Shown here in pieces: positions 7,909-14,208 of a DNA stretch of 21,003 nt. Below the pieces are notes generated by a model. That model did no database searches, was not told the DNA's origin, and saw only the letters and a program-made list of their open reading frames with translations. The translations under genes were made by a program, and so were the position numbers. Source of the DNA: Lawsonibacter sp. (GTDB taxonomy: Bacteria > Bacillota > Clostridia > Oscillospirales > Oscillospiraceae); assembly GCA_020025455.1 (NCBI GenBank), contig JAHHSC010000013.1:1-21003 (forward strand). The letters are read 5' to 3'. Within the stretch, counting starts at the first letter, position 1; each line of letters opens with the position of its first letter.

Positions 7909-7945
7909 GAATTCGTTTCATGTTAATCATGTGAGGTGTTTTTAA

Positions 7946-8809
7946 ATGTGGCTTTCTGACCACTGGAAGGATTATGAATTGATCGACTGCGGCCGCGGAG
8001 AAAAGCTGGAGCGCTGGGGAAACCAGCTTCTTGTCCGGCCCGACCCCCAGGCCATCTGGAATACCCCCCGTACCAACCGGGGCTGGAACGTGAACGCTGG
8101 CCGCTACGCCCGCTCCTCCACCGGCGGCGGACAGTGGCAGAACAAGTCCATGCCCGAGCGCTGGACCATTTCGTATGGCAGCCTGACCTTCAACATCAAG
8201 CCTATGAACTTCAAGCACACCGGCCTTTTCCCGGAGCAGGCCGCCAACTGGGATTTCGCCCAGGAGCAGATCCGCAACGCGGGCCGGCCCATCCGTGTGT
8301 TGAACCTGTTTGCCTACACCGGCGGTGCCACCGTCGCCTGTGCCGCTGCCGGAGCAAGCGTCTGCCATGTGGACGCCGCCCGCGGCATGGTGTCCTGGGC
8401 CCGCGAGAACGCTAAGAGCTCCCATCTGGAGGACGCCCCCATCCGCTGGATCGTGGACGACTGCGGCAAGTTCGTAGAGCGCGAGATCCGCCGGGGACGT
8501 AAGTATGATGCCATCATCATGGACCCCCCCTCCTATGGCCGCGGCCCCACCGGCGAGGTGTGGAAGCTGGAGGAAAACCTCTACCCCTTCGTCGAGCTGG
8601 TGTCCGGTGTGCTGTCGGATAACCCGCTCTTCATCATTCTGAACTCCTACACCACCGGTCTGGCCCCCAGTGTGGTGACCTACATTTTGGAGAGCATCAT
8701 CTCCAAGAAGTACGGCGGCCACACCGAGTCCGGCGAGCTTGGTCTGCCCGTCACCGAGACCGGTCTGGTGCTCCCCTGCGGTGCCACCGGCCGCTGGACT
8801 GCCCGCTGA
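7946..8809 (+). CDS. Class I SAM-dependent methyltransferase, RlmI/RlmK-like
   Basis: The 287-residue protein has a Rossmann methyltransferase core with motif I VLNLFAYTGGAT (118-129), an acidic motif II region around HVDAARGMVSWARENA (141-156) and the catalytic-type motif IMDPPSYGRGP (191-201). This pattern belongs to the COG1092/Methyltrans_SAM group of 23S rRNA methyltransferases. It lacks an obvious N-terminal PUA domain and is about 100 residues shorter than RlmI, so the exact base and RNA target cannot be assigned. The conserved cysteine used by m5C enzymes is not evident next to the DPPSY motif. The ATG at 7946 follows GAGGTG. It is the first gene of the plus-strand operon; ecfA1 begins 45 bp downstream. 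Confidence 0.88.
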   Translation: MWLSDHWKDYELIDCGRGEKLERWGNQLLVRPDPQAIWNTPRTNRGWNVNAGRYARSSTGGGQWQNKSMPERWTISYGSLTFNIKPMNFKHTGLFPEQAANWDFAQEQIRNAGRPIRVLNLFAYTGGATVACAAAGASVCHVDAARGMVSWARENAKSSHLEDAPIRWIVDDCGKFVEREIRRGRKYDAIIMDPPSYGRGPTGEVWKLEENLYPFVELVSGVLSDNPLFIILNSYTTGLAPSVVTYILESIISKKYGGHTESGELGLPVTETGLVLPCGATGRWTAR

Positions 8810-8854
8810 CCCTTCTTTTGAGGCGGCGAGGGACTGAAACGAGGTAACGTTACT

Positions 8855-9706
8855 ATGAGTCAACCCATCATCAAGGCCCAGGATCTGCACTTCACCTATC
8901 CCTGTGTGGAAGGGGTCTCCACCGCTGTGCTCAACGGGGTAGATCTCGACATTCAGGAGGGCTCCTTTGTGGCCATTCTGGGCCACAACGGCTGCGGTAA
9001 ATCCACCCTGGCCAAGCACATGAATGCCGTGCTCCTGCCCACCGGCGGCACCGTCTATGTGGACAACATCGACACCGCCGATGAAGCGCAGCTTCTGAAC
9101 ATCCGCCGCACCGTCGGCATGGTATTCCAGAACCCCGACAACCAGATCGTCGCCAACGTGGTGGAGGAGGATGTGGCTTTTGCCCCTGAAAACCTGGGGG
9201 TCCCCCCCGAGGAAATCCGCCGCCGTGTGGACGATGCGCTGAAAGCCGTTGGTATGTACGAGTTCCGGGAGCACGCCCCTCATCTTCTGTCCGGCGGACA
9301 GAAACAGCGTGTGGCCATCGCGGGCGTAATTGCCATGGCTCCCCGGTGCATCGTGCTGGACGAGCCCACCGCCATGCTGGACCCCATCGGCCGCGCCGAT
9401 GTGCTGCGCACCATCAAGGCCCTGAATCGGGAGCGCGGTGTCACCGTGGTTCTTATCACGCACCACATGGATGAAGCGGCCCAGGCCGACCGGCTGGTGG
9501 TCATGTCCAAGGGAAAGGTAGTGGCCGATGGAGAACCGCGCCAGGTTTTCTCCCACGTGGAGGAGCTCAAAGCCATCGGTCTCACGGTTCCCCAGACTAC
9601 CGAGCTGCTGTGGCAGCTGCGGCAGGAAGGGCTGGACGTACCCCTGGACGCACTCAGCGACGAGGAGTGCGCTCAGGCCCTCTGCAATCTGCTGCGTGCA
9701 GACTGA
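8855..9706 (+). CDS. ecfA1: ECF transporter ATPase A1
   Basis: One of two ABC ATPases that power an energy-coupling factor vitamin or metal transporter at the cytoplasmic membrane face. Its 283 residues show Walker A GHNGCGKST (43-51), the Q-loop FQNPDNQ (91-97) typical of EcfA, signature LSGGQKQRV (145-153), Walker B CIVLDEP with catalytic E170, D-loop MLDP and the switch histidine in ITHHMDE (H203). The C-terminal extension after about residue 225, including the LTVPQTTELLWQL stretch, is characteristic of EcfA subunits that contact EcfT. It is followed after 62 bp by ecfA2 and then ecfT. The order A1-A2-T is the usual one for group II modules. Confidence 0.96.
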   Translation: MSQPIIKAQDLHFTYPCVEGVSTAVLNGVDLDIQEGSFVAILGHNGCGKSTLAKHMNAVLLPTGGTVYVDNIDTADEAQLLNIRRTVGMVFQNPDNQIVANVVEEDVAFAPENLGVPPEEIRRRVDDALKAVGMYEFREHAPHLLSGGQKQRVAIAGVIAMAPRCIVLDEPTAMLDPIGRADVLRTIKALNRERGVTVVLITHHMDEAAQADRLVVMSKGKVVADGEPRQVFSHVEELKAIGLTVPQTTELLWQLRQEGLDVPLDALSDEECAQALCNLLRAD

Positions 9707-9768
9707 TCTCTTTGCTTTTCGGGTATGACCCTTTCGGCATACACCAGTTCATATAAGGACGGTATCCA

Positions 9769-10632
9769 ATGGACACGATCATCGAAACAAAAAAACTCTG
9801 CCACACCTACTCCGCCGGCACGCCCTTTGAGCGCAAGGCGCTTGTGGATGTGGACTTTTCCGCCTACCGGGGAGAATATCTGGGCATCATCGGCCACACC
9901 GGTTCCGGCAAATCCTCCCTCATCCAGCACCTGAACGGTCTTTTGAAGCCAACCTCCGGTCAGGTACTGTTTCAGGGAAAGGACATCTGGTCCGACCCCA
10001 AAACCACCCGGCTCACCCGCTTTCAGGTGGGGCTTGTGTTCCAGTACCCGGAGTATCAGCTCTTTGAGGAGACGGTCTATAAGGACATCTCCTTTGGCCC
10101 TAAGAACATGGGTCTGGACCCAAAGGAGATTGACCGCCGGGTTCGTTCCGCTGCCTACTTTGTTGGTCTGCGGGATGACCAGCTGAACCAGTCCCCGTTT
10201 GAGCTGTCCGGAGGGCAAAAGCGCCGGGTCGCCATTGCCGGTGTGATTGCCATGGAGCCAAAGGTGCTTATTTTGGACGAGCCCACCGCCGGCCTGGACC
10301 CGGTCGGGGTGGAGTCCATTCTGGGCAACATCCGCGACTACCACCAGGCCAACAACGCCACCATTATTCTGGTGTCCCACTCCATGGACGAGGTGGCCCG
10401 CACGGTGGATCGCCTGGTCGTGGTCAACGACGGACAGATCCCTCTCCAGGGCACGCCCCGCGAGGTCTTTCAGTACGGTGACAAGCTGGAGTCCATGGGC
10501 CTTGGTGTGCCGCAGCTCACCCGGGTCTTTCACCGGCTTCGCGCCATGGGCGTGGACATCGACCCCTCCGTCTATACGGTGGAGCAGGCCAAAGCGGCCA
10601 TTCTGGCCAAACTTGGAAGGGGGGCGGAGTAA
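9769..10632 (+). CDS. ecfA2: ECF transporter ATPase A2
   Basis: Second, non-identical ATPase of the ECF module, expected to form a heterodimer with EcfA1. In 287 residues it shows Walker A GHTGSGKSS (42-50), Q-loop FQYPEYQLFEETV (91-103, the EcfA2-type wording), signature LSGGQKRRV (146-154), Walker B VLILDEP with E171, GLDPVG and switch histidine H204 in LVSHSMDE. The C-terminal tail again has the LGVPQLTRVFHRL segment seen in EcfA proteins. The ATG at 9769 has AAGGACGG upstream. Its TAA is immediately followed by the ecfT ATG with no gap, which suggests translational coupling and fixed stoichiometry. Confidence 0.96.
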   Translation: MDTIIETKKLCHTYSAGTPFERKALVDVDFSAYRGEYLGIIGHTGSGKSSLIQHLNGLLKPTSGQVLFQGKDIWSDPKTTRLTRFQVGLVFQYPEYQLFEETVYKDISFGPKNMGLDPKEIDRRVRSAAYFVGLRDDQLNQSPFELSGGQKRRVAIAGVIAMEPKVLILDEPTAGLDPVGVESILGNIRDYHQANNATIILVSHSMDEVARTVDRLVVVNDGQIPLQGTPREVFQYGDKLESMGLGVPQLTRVFHRLRAMGVDIDPSVYTVEQAKAAILAKLGRGAE

Positions 10633-11442
10633 ATGGCACTGAAAGATATCACTCTGGGGCAGTATTTCCCCGGAAATTCCCCCATTCATCGTCTGGACCC
10701 CCGCACGAAGATTCTGACCGTGACCCTTTTCATCGTGGCCCTGTTCACGGCGAAAAGCTTCATTACCTACGGACTTATGTTTCTGGTGCTGGCGGCCGCG
10801 ATCGCAATCTCGAAAACCCCCATCCGGTCGGTGCTGCGCGGGATGAAGCCGGTGCTGTTCATTGCCATCTTCACCGGTGTTCTGAACCTGCTCTATTCCA
10901 CTGGAACCCACGTGATTTTCACGATTGGCTTTTTCACGCTCACCTGGGAAGGCGTTTTCCACGCTTTCTTCATGGTGGTGCGCATCATGATGCTCATTGC
11001 GGGCACGTTCCTGCTCACCTACACCACCTCCCCGATCCTGCTCACGGACGGTCTGGAGTCCCTGCTGTCCCCGCTGAAGGCCATCAAGGTCCCTGTCCAT
11101 GAGCTTGCCATGATGATGTCCATTGCACTGCGCTTTATCCCAACCCTCATCGAGGAGACGGACAAAATCATGTCAGCCCAGCAGGCCAGAGGTGCCGATT
11201 TTGAGACGGGCAACATCGTGCAGCGGGCAAAGGCCCTCATTCCGCTGCTGGTCCCCCTGTTCATCTCTGCATTCCGCCGGGCTGACGAGCTGGCCGTTGC
11301 CATGGAGTGCCGCTGCTACCACGGCGGCAAGGGCCGCACCCGTCTGCGCCAGCTGAAGTATCAGACGGCCGATCTCATCACCCTGGTCCTATCGGTTCTG
11401 GTCACGGTGCTGGTGTGGTATCTGGCCCGTATGGGTCTGTGA
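10633..11442 (+). CDS. ecfT: ECF transporter transmembrane protein EcfT
   Basis: Integral membrane scaffold linking the two ATPases to interchangeable S components. The 269-residue protein begins with GQYFPGNSPIHRLDPRTK, a typical EcfT opening, and has hydrophobic segments near 28-60, 73-90, 95-130 and 245-265. The two coupling helices end in the family's Ala-Arg-Gly-type motifs: AQQARGADF (182-190) and the ECRCY region (225-229), which dock in the ATPase grooves. Its ATG abuts the ecfA2 stop codon, and truA starts 7 bp after its own stop. No S-component gene is in the window, so the transported compound cannot be named. Confidence 0.95.
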   Translation: MALKDITLGQYFPGNSPIHRLDPRTKILTVTLFIVALFTAKSFITYGLMFLVLAAAIAISKTPIRSVLRGMKPVLFIAIFTGVLNLLYSTGTHVIFTIGFFTLTWEGVFHAFFMVVRIMMLIAGTFLLTYTTSPILLTDGLESLLSPLKAIKVPVHELAMMMSIALRFIPTLIEETDKIMSAQQARGADFETGNIVQRAKALIPLLVPLFISAFRRADELAVAMECRCYHGGKGRTRLRQLKYQTADLITLVLSVLVTVLVWYLARMGL

Positions 11443-11449
11443 GGTGGGT

Positions 11450-12205
11450 ATGGGAGAACGCAATATCGCCTTACGGCTCATGTATAACGGTACCGCCTAC
11501 CACGGCTGGCAGGTACAGAAATTCGACGTCTCCGTGGCGGAAACGCTGGAAAATGCCCTGGCCACCGTGGTGTGCCACCCGGTAAAGTGTACCGGCGCCG
11601 GACGGACGGACGCAGGTGTTCACGCTGAGACCTACGTCGCCAACTTCCGCACCACCTCATCCATCCCCTGCGACCGCATCCCCCTGGCTGTGAACACCCG
11701 GCTTCCCAACGACATTGTCGTGGTCAAGGCCACGGAGGTCCCCATGGCGTTCAACGCCATTGGCTCCTGTCAGCGCAAGGAATACACCTACCGCATCTAT
11801 AACTCCAGGTTGGGCAATCCCTTTTATGTGGACCGTGCCTGGTTCTACCCCCGCCATCTGGACGAGACGATCATGGCACGGGCTGCGTCACAGTTTGTGG
11901 GTACCCACGACTTCCGTGCCGTCCGCTCGGTCGGCACCGAGACAAAAACCACGGTTCGAACCATCTACTATTTCGACGTAACTCGCTCCGGCGATTTGAT
12001 AGAGTGTAAGGTGTGCGCCAATGGTTTCCTCTACAACATGGTCCGCGCCATGGTTGGCACCATTCTCTATGCCGCTGAGGGGAAGCTGGCCCCCGAGGAC
12101 ATCCCTGACATTCTGGAGTCGGGCAACCGCACGTTAGCCGGTCCTACCGCCCCTCCCGGCGGTCTTTACATGACCAAGCTCTGGTATAACGAGGACGTTC
12201 TGTAA
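11450..12205 (+). CDS. truA: tRNA pseudouridine(38-40) synthase
   Basis: Converts uridines 38, 39 and 40 in the anticodon stem-loop to pseudouridine. The 251-residue protein shows the TruA opening ALRLMYNGTAYHGWQ (7-21), the catalytic aspartate D54 in GAGRTDAGVHA (49-59), the KEYTYRIYN strand, and the C-terminal FLYNMVRAMVGTI helix. Length is normal (about 245-270). An in-frame GTG at 11444 would add two residues, but no ribosome binding site precedes it; the ATG at 11450 has GAGGTG at 11441-11446, overlapping the ecfT stop, though at short spacing. Location directly after ecfT is a common Firmicute arrangement. Confidence 0.96.
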   Translation: MGERNIALRLMYNGTAYHGWQVQKFDVSVAETLENALATVVCHPVKCTGAGRTDAGVHAETYVANFRTTSSIPCDRIPLAVNTRLPNDIVVVKATEVPMAFNAIGSCQRKEYTYRIYNSRLGNPFYVDRAWFYPRHLDETIMARAASQFVGTHDFRAVRSVGTETKTTVRTIYYFDVTRSGDLIECKVCANGFLYNMVRAMVGTILYAAEGKLAPEDIPDILESGNRTLAGPTAPPGGLYMTKLWYNEDVL

Positions 12206-12226
12206 GAAAAGGAAGTACTCATACGT

Positions 12227-13393
12227 ATGAATAGATCCGCCAAAAAGGCTGAAAAGCCAAATATCTTTGTCCGAATTCTGGCTTTGATGGTCACCTGCGC
12301 GCTGGTGCTGGGTGCTTTCCTGCTGGTCATCTACCGGGATAAGTTCAACATCGACGCTGTGAAGCGCTGGCTGACCTATCGGTCTCTGGAGACCAGTGAC
12401 AGCGGCGAAGCGGTCCCCTTCACCCACGCAGGCGGCGATAAACTCTCCCTGGCCTATCTGGACAGCGGCGTACTCCAGTCCTCCACCAGCGGTGCCCACT
12501 ACTACTCCTTCTCCGGCGAGCAGTACGCCGAGGCGGTGACCGCCATGGAAAATCCGGTGCTGTCCGCCTCCCGAAAGGCCGGTGTCGTATATGACGCGGG
12601 CGGGCAGTCTCTGTTTCTGTTTCAGAACGGTGCGGAGTCCTTCCGGCTCACTCTGGACGGCAACGCAGACCTGCTCTCTGCCCGGGTCAACGACGCGGGC
12701 TGGCTCACCGTCACCGCGCAGCAGAGCGGCTATAAGGGCGTGGTCACCGTCTATAATACCGCCGCCAAAAAGGAAATGATCCAGATCCGTCTGTCCTCCA
12801 CCTTCGTGGTGGATGCCGCCCTCTCCCCCGACTGCAAGACCGTGGCCGTGGTCACTATGGGCCAGCAAAACGGCCTTTTCTCCTCCCAGCTTCTCCTCTA
12901 CCCAGTCAATGCAACGGAGCCGAAGCTCACCATTGACTTGGGAAATATGGTGGTGCTGGACATGGATTACGAGTCTGACCGGCTGTGGATACTGGGCGAG
13001 AGCCAGCTGACCGTGGTTCCCGTCAACGGGGACCCGCCTACCTCCTTCTCCTATGGGCGCTCCTATCTGAAGGGGTGCAGTCTGGGTGGGGATGGCTTTG
13101 CCATGCTGCTGCTGGGGCACTACCGCACCGGCGGCGCCGATCAGATCATCACCATCGGCCCCGATGGTCAGCCTCTGGCTCAGATCGAGTCGGGCGGGCA
13201 GGTACTGTCCTTTGCCAGCGCAGGGCGCTACTGCTCTCTGCTCACCGGCAGCGGACTGGAAATCTACACCCGTGATCTGACTGCCTATGCCTCTTTGGAT
13301 ATGACGCAGGGGGCGCGCTATACGGCGCTGGCCCCTGACGGCTCTGCCCTCCTGGCCAACGGTCAGCGCGCCTGGCTGTACATTCCCTCCTAA
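12227..13393 (+). CDS. Membrane-anchored beta-propeller-like protein (DUF5711-type)
   Basis: A 388-residue protein with a basic cytoplasmic N-terminus, one membrane segment (about 13-36) without an evident cleavage site, and a long extracytoplasmic part made of short beta-strand repeats. The repeats have the look of WD40/PQQ-like blades: strings such as LLSARVNDAGWLTVTAQ, VVDAALSPDCKTVAVVTM and RYTALAPDGSALLA recur at about 40-residue intervals. This fits the DUF5711 family found in Clostridia, whose function is not known. No catalytic residues are recognised. The ATG at 12227 follows AAAGGAAG, 21 bp after truA, and cvpA begins 18 bp downstream, so it is co-transcribed with both. A structural or sensing role at the cell surface is only inference. 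Confidence 0.78.
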   Translation: MNRSAKKAEKPNIFVRILALMVTCALVLGAFLLVIYRDKFNIDAVKRWLTYRSLETSDSGEAVPFTHAGGDKLSLAYLDSGVLQSSTSGAHYYSFSGEQYAEAVTAMENPVLSASRKAGVVYDAGGQSLFLFQNGAESFRLTLDGNADLLSARVNDAGWLTVTAQQSGYKGVVTVYNTAAKKEMIQIRLSSTFVVDAALSPDCKTVAVVTMGQQNGLFSSQLLLYPVNATEPKLTIDLGNMVVLDMDYESDRLWILGESQLTVVPVNGDPPTSFSYGRSYLKGCSLGGDGFAMLLLGHYRTGGADQIITIGPDGQPLAQIESGGQVLSFASAGRYCSLLTGSGLEIYTRDLTAYASLDMTQGARYTALAPDGSALLANGQRAWLYIPS

Positions 13394-13397
13394 AGAA

Positions 13398-13411
13398 AGG
13401 AAGATTTTCCT
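13398..13411 (+). promoter_or_regulatory. Ribosome binding site of cvpA inside a small hairpin
   Basis: AGGAA (13398-13402) can pair with TTCCT (13407-13411) around a GATT loop, directly before the ATG at 13412. The stem holds part of the Shine-Dalgarno sequence. It is only 5 bp and would be opened by ribosomes leaving the gene upstream, so coupling to that gene's translation is possible. Confidence 0.35.
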
Positions 13412-14077
13412 ATGTTCTATGATATCGTAATCATCGCGGTGCTGGCCCTGTCCATTTATCTGGGCTACCGCCGGGGCTTCATCCTGACTTTGAGCAGTTT
13501 TCTGGCTGTGTTTGTGGGGCTTGTGGGCGCCATGTTCCTCTCCGATCTGCTGGCAGAGCCCATCATGCACCTGCTCCAGCCCATGGTCGAGAGCGGCCTG
13601 CAATCCTATCTGGAGAAGGCCCTGCCCGCCGAGATGGCCGGAGCGCAGGAGCTCCCCATCTCTGACGTGCTGGCCGCCCTCAGCGGCTCCACTGTGTACC
13701 GTGGCTTTGTCGATGCGCTGAAGGGGATTCTTGGTTCCCAGGCCGCTGCCGTCACTGCCGCTGTGATCGCGGCGCTGGCACAGCACATCGCCTTCCAGAT
13801 CGCCAAGGTTGTTCTTTTCGTGCTGTCCTTTGCGGCCGTGCTGATCCTATGGCACCTGGCCGCGCGCATGCTGGATCTGGCCTTCCGTCTGCCCGTTCTC
13901 AACGCGCTCAACCGCTGGGGCGGGGCTGCAATCGGTCTGCTGAGAGGTGCTCTGCTCCTGTTTATCGCCGCCTGGCTGCTGAAAGACCGCTTCCTCCCCC
14001 CTGAGGCTGTGATGAACTCCCCTCTGCTCCACTTCTTCTGCACCACCAGTCCCCTTGGGCTTCTCACCCACCTGTAA
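13412..14077 (+). CDS. CvpA family membrane protein
   Basis: A 221-residue integral membrane protein. It starts MFYDIVIIAVLALSIYLGYR, followed by the family's RGF turn (21-23), a second membrane segment (about 24-44), a loop of about 75 residues, and two further segments (about 127-150 and 170-190). The NRWGGAAIGLLRGAL stretch (167-181) is the Gly-rich motif typical of CvpA/colicin V production proteins. The family was named from E. coli CvpA, needed for colicin V export, but its role in Firmicutes is unclear; envelope homeostasis is a fair guess. No colicin gene is nearby. It is the last gene of the plus-strand operon from 7946. Confidence 0.85.
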   Translation: MFYDIVIIAVLALSIYLGYRRGFILTLSSFLAVFVGLVGAMFLSDLLAEPIMHLLQPMVESGLQSYLEKALPAEMAGAQELPISDVLAALSGSTVYRGFVDALKGILGSQAAAVTAAVIAALAQHIAFQIAKVVLFVLSFAAVLILWHLAARMLDLAFRLPVLNALNRWGGAAIGLLRGALLLFIAAWLLKDRFLPPEAVMNSPLLHFFCTTSPLGLLTHL

Positions 14078-14080
14078 CTC

Positions 14081-14116
14081 ACGAACTGCCGGCCGTTTCC
14101 GTGCCGGGTTCGTTTC
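14081..14116 (+). terminator. Imperfect terminator-like hairpin after cvpA
   Basis: ACGAAC (14081-14086) pairs with GTTCGT (14108-14113) and CCGGC (14089-14093) with GCCGG (14103-14107), leaving a two-base bulge and a nine-base loop. The tail is only TTTC, so termination may be partial. It starts 3 bases after the cvpA stop and probably ends the operon. Confidence 0.5.
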
Positions 14117-14155
14117 AAGCAAAAGTAAATCTCATATTCACGACCAGTTCACAAT

Positions 14156-14161
14156 TACAAT
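14156..14161 (+). promoter_or_regulatory. Possible -10 element for the clpE-like gene
   Basis: TACAAT at 14156-14161 is a good -10 hexamer in an AT-rich stretch, about 48 bases before the ATG. No -35 hexamer lies at 16-18 bases; the region 14132-14139 is AT-rich but not TTGACA-like. No CtsR heptad repeats or CIRCE inverted repeat are seen. Confidence 0.35.
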
Positions 14162-14186
14162 GTATCATGATTTTCAAATCAGTTTT

Positions 14187-14199
14187 CTCCTGAAAGGAG
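14187..14199 (+). promoter_or_regulatory. Shine-Dalgarno-sequestering hairpin before the clpE-like gene
   Basis: CTCCT (14187-14191) is a perfect complement of AGGAG (14195-14199), with a GAA triloop. AGGAG is the ribosome binding site of the gene at 14209. A second small stem, TGATT/AATCA (14168-14181), precedes it. An RNA thermometer is conceivable for an Hsp100 gene, but a 5-bp stem is weak evidence. Confidence 0.4.
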
Positions 14200-14208
14200 T
14201 CTATAACC

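Noticed and set aside
9725..9934. 69-residue plus-strand frame overlapping the ecfA2 start
   Set aside because: It overlaps ecfA2 in another frame and has no ribosome binding site or homology-like features.
11444..11449. GTG start for truA two codons upstream
   Set aside because: No ribosome binding site precedes it; its bases form part of the GAGGTG site used by the ATG at 11450.
14078..14208. CtsR or CIRCE operator ahead of the clpE-like gene
   Set aside because: I looked for the direct heptad GGTCAAA and for TTAGCACTC-N9-GAGTGCTAA; neither is present even in degenerate form.
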